Of a stretch of 64,000 bases of DNA, positions 44,141-53,265 are shown piece after piece (the stretch's first letter is position 1; each line of letters opens with the position of its first letter). Both the position numbers and the translations under genes were made by a program. The notes under the pieces are model-generated. The model did not search any database. It had not been told where the DNA came from and worked only from the letters and a program-made list of their open reading frames with translations. The DNA is from Sphingomonas sp. SORGH_AS_0879. GTDB lineage: Bacteria > Pseudomonadota > Alphaproteobacteria > Sphingomonadales > Sphingomonadaceae. The stretch is from the NCBI RefSeq assembly GCF_030819175.1, contig NZ_JAUTBJ010000002.1, forward strand, positions 2,999,001-3,063,000, read 5' to 3'.

Positions 44141-45234
44141 CCAACGCAACCATTCATATCGTCTCGTCGCCTGAAAGCTGGATCGAGCAGGTCGCCGTGG
44201 ATCAGCTTCACCAGACCGCCCGGCTCGAAGGCATCGATCGCATCGTCGGGCTGCCCGACCTGCATGCCGGCCGCGGCATCGCGGTGGGTGCCGCGTTCTG
44301 GTCACGCAGCCATGTCTATCCCCATCTGGTCGGCAGCGACATCGGCTGCGGAATGGGCCTGTGGCGTGCGAGCTTGCCGCTGCGGAAGTTTCGGCTCGAC
44401 GCCGCCGAGCGCAAGCTGCGGGGTCTGGACGATCCGTGGTCGGGCGATGTTGCAGCGCGTCTCGTCGAGGCGGGGCTGGCAACCGACCTTGCCGCCGAAG
44501 CGCTGGGTACGATCGGCGGCGGTAACCATTTTGCCGAGTTGCTGCGGGTCGAGACGCTGCATGGAGACGGGGACGCGGCGGTTGATCCCGCCGCGCTCTA
44601 TCTGATGGTGCATAGCGGATCGCGTGGGCTGGGCCAGGCCATCCTCGATGGGCACCTTGCGCGGCATAATGTCGGCGGGTTGTTTGCCGGCGATACGGCC
44701 TGTGCGAACTATCTGGCGGTGCATGACGGCGCGATGCGTTGGGCCGAGATCAACCGCGTGCTGATTGCGGAGCGCTTTCTCGATCGGATCGGGACCTTTG
44801 GTGAGCGCCTGCTCGACATCTGCCATAACAGCGTCACGCCGCACCAGGGCGGATGGTTGCACCGCAAGGGTGCTGCGCCCGCAGACAAAGGCCTGGTAGT
44901 CATTCCCGGATCGCGCGGGGACATGACCTATCTGGTCCGGCCCCGGCTGGAGCGGGCGGACACCGCGCTGCATTCGCTGGCGCATGGTGCTGGCCGCAAA
45001 TGGAGCCGCAGCGAGGCCAAGGACAAACTCGTCCGCCGGTTCAGCATCGCCGATCTCGAGCGAACGAAACTGGGCAGCCGGGTAATCTGTGAGGATCGCG
45101 ACCTGATTTATGAGGAGGCGCCGCAGGCGTACAAGGACATCCATCAGGTCGTGCGCGATCTCGAAACGGCGGGGCTGATCGATCTGGTCGCAACGCTGCG
45201 CCCGCTTCTCACCTACAAGACGAGGCGCGCATGA
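44137..45234 (+). CDS. rtcB: RtcB RNA ligase (RtcB2-like, PrfH-associated)
   Basis: 365 residues from ATG 44137. Active-site motifs are '[17 protein letters not shown]', 'GSDIGCGMG' (metal ligand C71), '[12 protein letters not shown]', 'VHSGSRGLG', '[13 protein letters not shown]' and '[12 protein letters not shown]', whose H283 should be the guanylylated histidine. At 365 residues it is shorter than the about 400-480 of canonical tRNA-type RtcB and has the length of the RtcB2 branch that pairs with PrfH. It joins 2',3'-cyclic phosphate or 3'-phosphate ends to 5'-OH ends, here probably in cleaved 16S rRNA. Confidence 0.93.
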   Translation: MTNATIHIVSSPESWIEQVAVDQLHQTARLEGIDRIVGLPDLHAGRGIAVGAAFWSRSHVYPHLVGSDIGCGMGLWRASLPLRKFRLDAAERKLRGLDDPWSGDVAARLVEAGLATDLAAEALGTIGGGNHFAELLRVETLHGDGDAAVDPAALYLMVHSGSRGLGQAILDGHLARHNVGGLFAGDTACANYLAVHDGAMRWAEINRVLIAERFLDRIGTFGERLLDICHNSVTPHQGGWLHRKGAAPADKGLVVIPGSRGDMTYLVRPRLERADTALHSLAHGAGRKWSRSEAKDKLVRRFSIADLERTKLGSRVICEDRDLIYEEAPQAYKDIHQVVRDLETAGLIDLVATLRPLLTYKTRRA

Positions 45235-45848
45235 CCGAGATCATCCTGCACCTCTCCTCCGGTCAGGGGCCGAAGGAGTGCGAGTGGGTCGTGGCGGAAC
45301 TGGCCCATGCCCTATGCTGGGAAGGTAGGGCGGCAGGCCTCCTCTGCGAGCCGCTCGAGCCGATACAGGCCCCGATGGCGTCGGCATTGCTGCGCGTATC
45401 GGGCGACGGCGCAGAAGCGTTCGCCGCCCTATGTGTCGGCACGATCCGCTGGATCGGGACCAGCCCGTTCCGCCCCCTGCACAAGCGGCGCAACTGGTTC
45501 GCGGGCGTTCAACCCATCCAGATCGACGAGCAGTCGCCGGATTTGCGAGAGCAAGACATTCGATATCAAACCTTCCGCGCTTCCGGGCCGGGTGGGCAGC
45601 ACGTGAATAAGACCGATAGCGCGGTTCGGGCGACGCATCTGCCGACAGGGCTGGTCGCGGTGTCCCAAGATCAGCGGTCGCAATTCGCCAACAAGAAAAT
45701 CGCACGACTGAAGCTGGCGGCGGCGCTTGATGATCGACGCCGCGCAGGTGAAATTCAAGGAAAGCGGGCAGTGTGGGACCAGAACCGCGAGCTCGAACGT
45801 GGCAATGCAGTCCGTACATATGAGGGCGAACGGTTCCGGCGACGTTAG
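45231..45848 (+). CDS. prfH: Peptide chain release factor homologue PrfH
   Basis: 205 residues from ATG 45231 (ATGA overlap with rtcB). The catalytic GGQ is at 121-123 in '[20 protein letters not shown]'. The stop-codon-reading superdomain of RF1/RF2 is replaced by a short N-terminal domain, as in PrfH. PrfH releases peptides from ribosomes cut in the 16S decoding centre (the colicin-E3-type lesion), after which RtcB2 reseals the rRNA. The 3' end converges on the DUF190-like gene and overlaps it by a few bases. Confidence 0.93.
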   Translation: MTEIILHLSSGQGPKECEWVVAELAHALCWEGRAAGLLCEPLEPIQAPMASALLRVSGDGAEAFAALCVGTIRWIGTSPFRPLHKRRNWFAGVQPIQIDEQSPDLREQDIRYQTFRASGPGGQHVNKTDSAVRATHLPTGLVAVSQDQRSQFANKKIARLKLAAALDDRRRAGEIQGKRAVWDQNRELERGNAVRTYEGERFRRR

Positions 45849-46087
45849 CCGATAAGGCTGACCGACATAAGAGAGGGGCAGCTTCGCTCGATCTTCGCAA
45901 TCGAAGCTCCCCTCCACCTGTGCTGCGCGACGGCGTCGATGATGTCGTCTGCCTTCGCTGTACGGATCAGCTTGCGATAGAGCGGCCTTGCGCCCCAAAA
46001 GCGGCGCGGGCCGATCTTGTCAGACGGCTTCAGATAGATGCACAGCATCCCGACTTCGCGGTGCTGGACGATAAAACGATCAGGCAT
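45845..46087 (-). CDS. DUF190 (PII-like) family protein, short form
   Basis: 80 residues from ATG 46087; the family-like part begins at an in-frame ATG 46048 ('[13 protein letters not shown]'), which may be the true start. '[28 protein letters not shown]' matches the core of DUF190 proteins that sit beside fluoride exporters in sphingomonads. The end ('[11 protein letters not shown]') lines up with the expected 'DPSLTLCVELIG' but the last about 25-30 residues of usual members are missing. It may be truncated by loss of its 3' end at the PrfH junction. It lies 27 bp downstream of the antiporter gene and is probably co-transcribed. Confidence 0.6.
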   Translation of the reverse strand: MPDRFIVQHREVGMLCIYLKPSDKIGPRRFWGARPLYRKLIRTAKADDIIDAVAQHRWRGASIAKIERSCPSLMSVSLIG

Positions 46088-46114
46088 GGCAGGGCTTTCG
46101 ACAGGCAGCAGAAA

Positions 46115-47473
46115 TCAGGCGCGCGTGCGTCGGCGGGAGGCGCGGTGTGTGCGGACATCGCGCAGGGTCACGCCGGATGTGAGGTGTGCGGCAGGCACTT
46201 TCGGCACGGCGACGCGCTGCGACAGGTAAATGCCGTTGTGACCCGAGCAAAGATAGGCGACGAAGCACGCTACCGCGATCGGCACCGCATAGGCAGCGCC
46301 GAATAACTCAATCCCCATGAAGGTGCAGGCGAGCGGCGTGTTGGCTGCGCCGGCAAACAGCGCGACGAAACCGATCGCTGCGAACACCCCTGTCGGCACC
46401 CCGAATATGGGCGCAAGCGCGTTGCCGAGCGCGGCCCCGATGAAGAACAGCGGTGTCACTTCCCCGCCCTTGAAGCCGGCGCTCAGGGTGACGACGGTGA
46501 ACAGCAGCTTCAGCGCCCAACTCCACGGATGCGTTTCGGGACCGAAGAAGCTGGCAATAGTCAGGCCGTCCGGCGTCGCCGCCAGTGTGCCGAGGCCGAG
46601 ATAGTCGCGCGTGCCGAACAGCCATACCAGCGCGATCACGGCCAGTCCGCCCATGACAGGGCGTAGCGGGCCATAGGACACCACGCGCTTCAGCCATCCG
46701 CCCAGCGCATGATTGGCCTCTGCAAAGACAAGCCCGACCAGCCCGAAGGCGACACCGGCGACACCAGCCTTGGCGATGAGCAGCGCATCGACTGGCACCA
46801 GCGTATCGACCCGGTAGATGCCGTGATGAATACCCGTTGCCAGGCAGGTCCAGTCACCTACCAGCGCGGCGACGAGACATGGCACCAGTGCACGATACTC
46901 GACGCGGCCGATCGCCAGCACCTCCAGCGCGAAAACCGCGCCGGCGATCGGTGTGCCGAACACCGCGCCAAACCCCGCTGCGATGCCGGTCATCAGCAGG
47001 ATGCGTGTCGCCTCCGCATCCAACTTGAGCACGCGTCCGAATCCGCTGGCGAGGCTGCCGCCCAACTGGACGGCGGTGCCTTCGCGTCCGGCTGACCCGC
47101 CGAACAGATGCGTTACGACGGTTCCGAAGAAGATGAGCGGTGCCATGCGCAGCGCCACGCCACCGCCCGGTTCATGGACTTGCTCGACGATCAGGTTGTT
47201 GCCGCCCTCCACCGAACGCCCGGTCAGATGGTAGAGCAGCCCAACGACGAACCCGCCGATTGGCAACAGGTACAGGAGCCAGGGATAGGCGAAGCGAAGC
47301 CGCGTCACCGCATCGAGGCTCCACAGAAATGCGGCGCATAGCAGCCCGACCGTCGCTGCCATTGGGACCAGGATCAGCGCCCAGCGCAGAACCGACATCG
47401 CATGATCGTGACGATCGCGAACGAAGGCCGCCACATTGAACTGGTCGTAGAGATTGCGAAACGTCGCGCGCAC
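46115..47473 (-). CDS. clcF: CLC-F type fluoride/proton antiporter
   Basis: 452 residues from GTG 47473, with AAGGAGG about 6 nt upstream. The protein shows the CLC fold with about a dozen hydrophobic helices. Its selectivity segments are those of the fluoride-exporting branch: '[13 protein letters not shown]' in place of the GSGIP loop, and '[15 protein letters not shown]' in place of GREGP, with the gating Glu at E131. '[19 protein letters not shown]' is the third conserved loop. A fluoride riboswitch lies in its 5' leader, which makes the fluoride assignment strong. It exports F- at the inner membrane. Confidence 0.9.
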   Translation of the reverse strand: MRATFRNLYDQFNVAAFVRDRHDHAMSVLRWALILVPMAATVGLLCAAFLWSLDAVTRLRFAYPWLLYLLPIGGFVVGLLYHLTGRSVEGGNNLIVEQVHEPGGGVALRMAPLIFFGTVVTHLFGGSAGREGTAVQLGGSLASGFGRVLKLDAEATRILLMTGIAAGFGAVFGTPIAGAVFALEVLAIGRVEYRALVPCLVAALVGDWTCLATGIHHGIYRVDTLVPVDALLIAKAGVAGVAFGLVGLVFAEANHALGGWLKRVVSYGPLRPVMGGLAVIALVWLFGTRDYLGLGTLAATPDGLTIASFFGPETHPWSWALKLLFTVVTLSAGFKGGEVTPLFFIGAALGNALAPIFGVPTGVFAAIGFVALFAGAANTPLACTFMGIELFGAAYAVPIAVACFVAYLCSGHNGIYLSQRVAVPKVPAAHLTSGVTLRDVRTHRASRRRTRA

Positions 47474-47501
47474 AATTCCTCCTTGCTGCCTTACGGCGCT
47501 T

Positions 47502-47570
47502 GGTAGGAATCATCGGCCCTTGCGAGGGCGGTTCGGCCAGATGGCCCGGCGGAAATCCATCGCCGTGCCC
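47502..47570 (-). promoter_or_regulatory. Fluoride riboswitch (crcB motif)
   Basis: On the minus strand the leader reads GGCGATGG and CCGCC, a variable helix (GGGCCATCTGGCC), then GAACCGCCC, CAAGGGC, CGATGATTCCTACC. This matches the crcB-motif layout: 5' GGCGAUG, CCGCC, the A-AC-GCCC/GGGC stem and the closing GAUG with CCUAC pseudoknot partner. It ends about 29 nt before the GTG start of the CLC-F gene, so it probably controls translation or termination in response to fluoride. Confidence 0.9.
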
Positions 47571-47681
47571 ATGCATATGCTGTTTAATCGCAATTCGTCA
47601 ATCGGCGCGGAATCTCAGAGCATTCTCCGAATGGAAAGCCTCCGCCGTCTCGCCACGCCCTTCCCTCCAGAGTGAAGGTCT

Positions 47682-47711
47682 GGGCACCGGGCGGGTGATG
47701 CCTCGGTGCCC
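47682..47711. terminator. GC-rich hairpin downstream of the beta-propeller gene
   Basis: GGGCACCG (47682-47689) and CGGTGCCC (47704-47711) form an 8-bp perfect stem with a 14-nt loop, about 20 bp after the stop of the minus-strand beta-propeller gene. No T-tract follows in that orientation, so a factor-independent terminator is not certain. Confidence 0.4.
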
Positions 47712-47730
47712 CCTGACTGCGATATGGGAC

Positions 47731-49197
47731 CTATTGCTCGACCTGCCGCTGAACGACGTTGCTCGGCGCCTCAGGCTGGCCAGCAGCGATGACCAGATAG
47801 CGGCGTGAGCCTGCGGGGGCAGCCTGCGTGACGATCTGCCGCAGCGGTCCGACTGCGTTGACGATCGCGCCGCCTGCGGGGTTGGTCATGAACTTGGCGA
47901 GCGGTTCGACTGGGCCGTTACCATCGGGACTGGCAGACAGTCCCAGCACGAACGGCATCTTTGGCGGCAGGCCGGCGACGGCGGCCTGCAGGATCTGCAC
48001 CTGCCCCTGATCGAACAAAGTCACCTGGCTTCGTCCCGTACCAGAGAGCATCAGCAGCACCTTCTCGCCCGCCTTGGCGAGCGGCTGAAGGTTGGCCATG
48101 CCGGTGCCGGATGGCACCGCGCCCGGAACATAGGCCACGCCTTGCGGGCCTTGCCCGATCGGGATGGTGGCGATGACCTTGTTCGTCGCAATGTCGATCG
48201 CAGCCACCGCATCGGCATTTTCCAAGCCGACATAGATGCGGCTGCCGTCGCCCGAGGGCCACAGCCCATGCGGCAGCGATCCGACCGGGATCGTCGCGAC
48301 CTGGGCGAAATTGTCGGTGCGGAACACCTTGACGACATTTTCGGTGCCGACCGTCACATAGGCGAACTGCCCACGCGGCGTCTTCGCGATGTTGACGTGG
48401 TTGGTGATCGCGCCCGTCGCGAAGCTCTTCAGCACCGCGAATGGGGGCTTGGCGTCGAACACCATGACCTTGCCGATGTCCTTCAGCGTCAGCCAGACCT
48501 GCTTGCCATCCGGTGTCGCAGCAATGTCAGGGCAGAAGGGGCTTTCCTGCTTCACCCGACCGACAATCTGCTTCGACGCGGTATCGATCACGACGGTTTC
48601 GGGCGAGAAGCTGGAGCAGACATAGCCGTACTTCCCGTCCGGCGAGAAGATCGTCATGCCGGGGCCGTTCGGAACCGGAATGCGCCCGGTCTCCTTGTAG
48701 GACGCGCCATCGAGGACGGCGATATAATCCTCGCCGCGCACGCTGACCCAGACCTCCCGGCCATCGGGGCGGAAGAAGGCCTCGTGCGGGCTGCGGCCGA
48801 CATAGGTCGTGTGGCGGACGCTGTTGGTGGCGGCGTCGATGAAGCTGACCGCATTCGATCCGATCGACACGACCGCCAGCGTCCGCCGGTCGGGCGAGAA
48901 GCCCATGCCGTGGACCAGCAACTGCCCCCGATACAGCGGGCTGAGGTTCATCGGTGTCGGATCGCCCAGCTTGATGACGCCAAGCAAGCGGTTGCTCGAC
49001 GGATCGACGACAGACACGGTGTTGGAGAACTGGTCCGAGGTATAGAACCGGTCGCTGGGTGATACGGCCATGTCAAGCTGCGCGTTCGGCACCTGCTGCG
49101 CGGTCGCCGCGACGGAGGCCAGCATGGTGCCGACAAGGGCTGCGAGGATCAGCTGCTTCAACGATGAGCTGGTTGCCCATCTTGCTGATCCCGCCAT
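47731..49197 (-). CDS. YncE-like seven-bladed beta-propeller protein, 5' end fused to IS110 sequence
   Basis: 488 residues if translated from ATG 49197, but the first about 13 residues come from the IS110 remnant. The native signal peptide 'KQLILAALVGTMLASVAATAQQ' begins at an in-frame TTG at 49161. Repeated 'FSPDG', 'VSVVDP', 'ATNKVIATIPIG' and 'PHGLWPSGDGSRIYVG' units show a periplasmic beta-propeller of the YncE/surface-antigen type. The C-terminal about 110 residues are a different, Ala/Gly/Pro-rich domain. Ligand and function are unknown. The original promoter and possibly the ATG were replaced by the insertion, so expression may now depend on IS sequence. Confidence 0.85.
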   Translation of the reverse strand: MAGSARWATSSSLKQLILAALVGTMLASVAATAQQVPNAQLDMAVSPSDRFYTSDQFSNTVSVVDPSSNRLLGVIKLGDPTPMNLSPLYRGQLLVHGMGFSPDRRTLAVVSIGSNAVSFIDAATNSVRHTTYVGRSPHEAFFRPDGREVWVSVRGEDYIAVLDGASYKETGRIPVPNGPGMTIFSPDGKYGYVCSSFSPETVVIDTASKQIVGRVKQESPFCPDIAATPDGKQVWLTLKDIGKVMVFDAKPPFAVLKSFATGAITNHVNIAKTPRGQFAYVTVGTENVVKVFRTDNFAQVATIPVGSLPHGLWPSGDGSRIYVGLENADAVAAIDIATNKVIATIPIGQGPQGVAYVPGAVPSGTGMANLQPLAKAGEKVLLMLSGTGRSQVTLFDQGQVQILQAAVAGLPPKMPFVLGLSASPDGNGPVEPLAKFMTNPAGGAIVNAVGPLRQIVTQAAPAGSRRYLVIAAGQPEAPSNVVQRQVEQ

Positions 49198-50086
49198 GCG
49201 TCAGGCTCTCGCCCGACTGGTAGACGCGCGGGGTCAGGCCCAGATAGGCCGCGACATCGTCGACATGCCGGAACCGCGTCGGGTCCTCGATCGCGCTGTA
49301 GAAGGACAGCGCCGTGATCGTGCCGATGCCGGGGATCTCCATGAACCGCTTGCACACCGGATTGGACGCGGCGAGCAGGTCCAGTTCGCGCTCGATCCGC
49401 CCGGCCTCGATGTAGAAGCGTTCGCATAGATCGAGAAGCGGGATGACGCGCGCCCGCAGGTCGACGCCTTCGGTGTCGACGATGAGGCACAGCTGGTCGA
49501 TGGCCCGTTCGCGGAACGTCGCCGGGCTATCGCTGCCGGGTTCGATCCGCCCGCCATAGACCCGCACCAGCCCGCGGATCATCGCCTCGGTCTCGCGCCG
49601 CTGCTTGACCAGGCGGTCGCGCATGATCAGCGACGCCCGGACCTCGAAGCACAGGTTCGACTTGACATAGACCTCGGTCAGATAGTCGCGGCCGCTGCGC
49701 GTGATCTCGGCAATGCCGCGCGCGTCGTTGGTGTCAGTCTTGTTGCGCTTCACCGACAGCACCCGGTGGACCTGTAGCGCATCGAGCACCGCCACCTGGA
49801 AACCCTGCTCGCGCAATTTGCCCGCCAGGTGCGGTGACAGGCCGCCTGTCTCCATGCCGATCAGCGTCACATGCGACTTGAAGTTGCGGCGCAGGTAGCG
49901 GCCGATCTCGGTCGCATGGCTTTTCATCGACACCTGGTGGACCACCGCACCGTCGACATCCACGACACACACCGCGGTGCTCTTAAACCCGATGTCCAGC
50001 CCCACCCAGAACCGCGCTGACGCCGGATCCGCCTCCGCCCGCGCCATCGCCGCGACATAGGCTGGCGCCACGATCTTCTTCGACAT
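49162..50086 (-). pseudogene. IS110-family transposase, 3'-truncated
   Basis: From ATG 50086 (AAGGAG upstream) the DEDD RuvC-like domain is intact: 'WVGLDIGFKSTAVCVVD', 'LIGMETGGLS' and 'KTDTNDARGIAEI'. The Transposase_20 part starts with 'MEIPGIGTITALSFYSAIEDPTRFRHVDDVAAYLGLTPRVYQSGESLTHGGISKMGNQ' features, then similarity stops at about 49162, where beta-propeller gene sequence begins. The last about 60-80 residues, with the catalytic Ser region, are missing. The frame runs on for about 30 unrelated residues to 49073. Confidence 0.85.
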
Positions 50087-50282
50087 GACCTGCTCCTTTC
50101 CCGTCAACGTTGACCGAAAAAGATACGCCTCTCGCACTCGCCTGGGCAGCAGCTAACCCACAAGCTCGCGCCTGTCTTATCGCAGGTTTCCAATCCCCGG
50201 CTTACGGGCCGGCATCGCCTCGTTTCACGGGGCGATGCCGCCGGCTGGGGAAGCCGATGCATCGCCCGACACGGGGGTGCGT
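50087..50282. other. Left end of the IS110 remnant (possible bridge-RNA region) and upstream region of the S8 peptidase
   Basis: IS110-group elements encode their non-coding bridge RNA in the leader upstream of the transposase, which here is this segment read on the minus strand. It contains a strong stem-loop, GGCATCGCC (50211-50219) and GGCGATGCC (50231-50239), plus smaller repeats. I cannot place the outer IS boundary, so the hairpin could instead belong to the S8 peptidase leader. Confidence 0.35.
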
Positions 50283-52535
50283 ATGGTTGCGCGACATGGC
50301 CGACAGTGGCGGAAAGCATTTCAAACAGCATCGGTGATTTCAGCAGCCATGCTGCTCGCCGCCTGTGGCGGCGGAGGTGGCGGCATCGCTTCGTCAGGGT
50401 CGATTCCGACGCCTGCACCCACGCCGTCGCCCAGCCCGACGCCGACGCCATCCCCCACACCGACCCCGGCGCCCAACACTGCGGATAGCGCCGAGTATAA
50501 GGCGTCCGGCGCGGTGGTCGGTGCGAAAGCGGCCTATGCCTATGACAAGGGCATCACCGGCAAGGGCGTGATCATCGCGGTCATCGACACCGGCATCGCC
50601 ACCACCAGCGCCGAGTTCGCCGGCCGCATCTCGCTCGACAGCAAGACGTTCGAGAACAAGATCGCCCGTTGCGCCAACTGCGCGCCCGAGACGGTGACCT
50701 TTCCGCTCGACGATGTACAGGGTCATGGCACCGAGGTCGCCTCGGTCACGCTGGCCGCCGGGAACGGGAACGGCATGCACGGCGTCGCCTATGACGCGAC
50801 GCTGCTCGCGCTCAAGATCGCCGCACCGAATCTTGAGAACGTCACCGCCACCTCCGTCATCAAGGAAGCCGATGGCGCGAACCCGTCGAATATCGCACCC
50901 GCCATCAGCTATGCCGTGGAGAAAGGCGCCTTCGTCATCTCGCTGAGCCTGAACGGCGAAGCGGGTGGCCAGACCGCAACCGAGCAACGCACCGCCATGG
51001 ACGGGGTCGTCAAGGCCGACCGGCTGCTCGTGCAATCCGTCTCCAACTTCGTCGACGACAAAAGCGGCGCCCCTGGGACGATCACCCGCAACCTGGTCGG
51101 TGGCAATCTGGAGAACAAGGACAGTTTCCTGTTCGGCCTCCGGGTCGACGGCTCGCTCCGCCCGCCGAGTGGCAACGGCCTGCCTGGCGATCTTGCCGAC
51201 CGCACGCTGGCGGTGGTTGCGACGGACGTCAGCGTCGTCGGCAAGGACGGGCAACTGACCACCGTCACCGGCAACAGCTTCGCCGCCCCCGCGATCGCCG
51301 GGGCCGCCGCGCTGCTCAAGCAATACTGGCCGCAACTCGGCGGCAAGGCGATCTCGCGCATCCTGCTCGATACCGCGACCGACCTCGGCGACAAGGGTGC
51401 AGACCAGATCTTCGGCGCCGGTTTGCTCAACGTCGAGGCGGCGATGAAGGCACAGGCGCCCGCCAGCGCCTTTGCCGCCGCCGACATGGTGCTGGCACGC
51501 TACTCCTCGCTTAGCCTGTCGGGCCCGTTCGGCAGCGGCGGGCAGTTGTCGGACGCCGTGACCCGGATGACGGTTGTCGACCGCTATGGCCGTGACTTCA
51601 CCATGACTGGCACCCCCGCACCACGCAGCCAGAGATCGGGGTTGCTGGCGGGTGCGATGCTGGGGACGATGGACCCGCCGTGGCTCGCCACGAGTGCCAG
51701 CGACGCGAAGCTCGGCTTCGCCTCCGCTACCACCGGGCCATGGGCTGCGGCGCGGTCCAGCCGCCCGGCCACCTTCGCCTTCTCGCCTGCCGCCGGCCAA
51801 ACCGTCAGTTTCAGCGCCAATGTCGCGATCGGGCAAGGCGCGGGCATCGCCGGCTCTGCCTTGCGCGGTGTCGTTGCAGCACCGGTTGGCACCTCGTCAT
51901 CGTGGAGCGGCAACGGTTGGTCGGCAGGCTTTGCTTCCGGCGCATCACGCGACGGCCGCTCTGCTTTGCGCAGTGTCACCTTCGCGACGCCGATGGGGCT
52001 TGGGGTTGAGCTGTCGGACCTGACCGAACGCGGACAGGTGCTGGGGCTACGCGCCCCCGCTGGCTTGGCCCTCTCGGGCAGCCGGACGACGCTGGCCACC
52101 CTGACGGCTAGCCGCAGCATTGCAGGCGTGTTGCTGTCGGCACGGGCCACGGCCGCCACCACTCAGGTCGCCGGCGGATCGGACCTGCTGCGCTTCACCG
52201 GCCCGATGACCGGCACCGCCTTCGCGCTCGACGCGGCGTATCGTCTTGGCGGCGGCACGATGACGCTCGGGCTGTCCTCGCCGCTTCGGCTCGAACACGC
52301 CCGTGCGGTCGTCGAGGCGCCAGTCGCCTATGACCTGATGACCGGCGTGCTCGCCACTCGCCTGACCAGCGTCGACCTGACACCGACCGCACGCGAGATG
52401 GACGTCGAGCTTGGCTGGTCGGCCGCGCTGTCGCCCACCTCCTCGCTGCGGCTCGGCGTCGCCCATGCCTTCGATGCCGGGCACGTCGCCGGCGCGCAGG
52501 ACACCGCCGGCTTTCCCAGCCTGACCCTCCGCTGA
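50283..52535 (+). CDS. S8 (subtilisin-like) serine peptidase lipoprotein with C-terminal barrel-like domain
   Basis: 750 residues from ATG 50283; the upstream extension lacks a signal peptide. A lipoprotein signal ends at 'AAMLLAAC' (C28), followed by poly-Gly and a (P-T/S)n-rich spacer. The catalytic triad is D102 ('AVIDTGIA'), H148 ('VQGHGTEVAS') and S332 ('GNSFAAPAIAG'), with Asn in place of the usual Thr before Ser. After about residue 400 there is a 350-residue Gly/Ala/Ser-rich beta-strand region resembling the passenger/beta domain of alphaproteobacterial serine autotransporters, but it does not end in Phe. It is probably surface-exposed, with proteolysis or self-processing as its activity. 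Confidence 0.87.
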   Translation: MVARHGRQWRKAFQTASVISAAMLLAACGGGGGGIASSGSIPTPAPTPSPSPTPTPSPTPTPAPNTADSAEYKASGAVVGAKAAYAYDKGITGKGVIIAVIDTGIATTSAEFAGRISLDSKTFENKIARCANCAPETVTFPLDDVQGHGTEVASVTLAAGNGNGMHGVAYDATLLALKIAAPNLENVTATSVIKEADGANPSNIAPAISYAVEKGAFVISLSLNGEAGGQTATEQRTAMDGVVKADRLLVQSVSNFVDDKSGAPGTITRNLVGGNLENKDSFLFGLRVDGSLRPPSGNGLPGDLADRTLAVVATDVSVVGKDGQLTTVTGNSFAAPAIAGAAALLKQYWPQLGGKAISRILLDTATDLGDKGADQIFGAGLLNVEAAMKAQAPASAFAAADMVLARYSSLSLSGPFGSGGQLSDAVTRMTVVDRYGRDFTMTGTPAPRSQRSGLLAGAMLGTMDPPWLATSASDAKLGFASATTGPWAAARSSRPATFAFSPAAGQTVSFSANVAIGQGAGIAGSALRGVVAAPVGTSSSWSGNGWSAGFASGASRDGRSALRSVTFATPMGLGVELSDLTERGQVLGLRAPAGLALSGSRTTLATLTASRSIAGVLLSARATAATTQVAGGSDLLRFTGPMTGTAFALDAAYRLGGGTMTLGLSSPLRLEHARAVVEAPVAYDLMTGVLATRLTSVDLTPTAREMDVELGWSAALSPTSSLRLGVAHAFDAGHVAGAQDTAGFPSLTLR

Positions 52536-52555
52536 TCCAGCATCACCACAAGGAC

Positions 52556-53227
52556 ATGACTATGTATGACCGAATAATATTCGCAGCGGTTGCAGCCGGA
52601 CTGCTCACCTTCGCCGCACCCGCCCATGCCGCCGATCCGGCAACCATGGACGTGGCCGGCATTCGGCTCGGCGACACGCCGCAGCAGGTGAAGGCGGCGT
52701 TGCAGCAGGCCGGGTACAAGGTGACCGAGACGCGCAAGACCGAATCCTTCGCGCAGCGCGTCGCGGTGGAAGTGGCGAACCGCAAGGGTGCGGCGGCACC
52801 CAATCCGACCTATGCCGGGATCGCCGAAATCATCGCCATGGGGCCACACCAGGAGCGCGCCGACATCCAGTTCGCCCAAATCGCCGGCGGCGACAGCGTG
52901 TCGCGCGTCGAGGTGACCATCCCGGGTACCGCGATGGGCGATGCCGCGATGAAGGCACAGCTCACCGCCAAATACGGCAAGCCCGATGCGGTGAAAGATC
53001 AGGGGCTTAGCTGGCATTGGTGCGCACCGCAGGCGGTGAAGATCTGCGGCATGACCTATACTGGCGGCGAGCTCGATACGGCGTGGCCGACGCTGCGGGG
53101 CAGCACCGCCATGGGCGCCAATTCCATCATCCTGGAAGCGGGCACCGATGCCGATCGCCGCCTTAGCCAAGCGTTCGAGGCAGCCGTACTGGCGCGGGCG
53201 CCCAAGACAGACCGGGCCGCGTTCTGA
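52556..53227 (+). CDS. Secreted hypothetical protein downstream of the S8 peptidase
   Basis: 223 residues from ATG 52556 (or 52562), 20 bp after the peptidase stop and likely co-transcribed. A signal peptide ('IIFAAVAAGLLTFAAPAHAA') is clear. The mature part has 'VAGIRLGDTPQQVKAALQQAGYKVTETRK', a motif seen in small bacterial periplasmic proteins, and two close cysteines ('WCAPQAVKICGM') that could form a disulfide. I do not recognise the family. Pairing with a surface protease suggests an inhibitor, chaperone or substrate, but this is guesswork. Confidence 0.75.
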   Translation: MTMYDRIIFAAVAAGLLTFAAPAHAADPATMDVAGIRLGDTPQQVKAALQQAGYKVTETRKTESFAQRVAVEVANRKGAAAPNPTYAGIAEIIAMGPHQERADIQFAQIAGGDSVSRVEVTIPGTAMGDAAMKAQLTAKYGKPDAVKDQGLSWHWCAPQAVKICGMTYTGGELDTAWPTLRGSTAMGANSIILEAGTDADRRLSQAFEAAVLARAPKTDRAAF

Positions 53228-53265
53228 CGATCGAACGGGGCGGCCGTCGCCGCCCCGTCACCTGC

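Noticed and set aside
50400..50475. Repetitive CCGAC/CCGAC-like tract suggesting tandem repeats
   Set aside because: It encodes the Pro/Thr/Ser spacer of the S8 lipoprotein; codon-level low complexity explains it.
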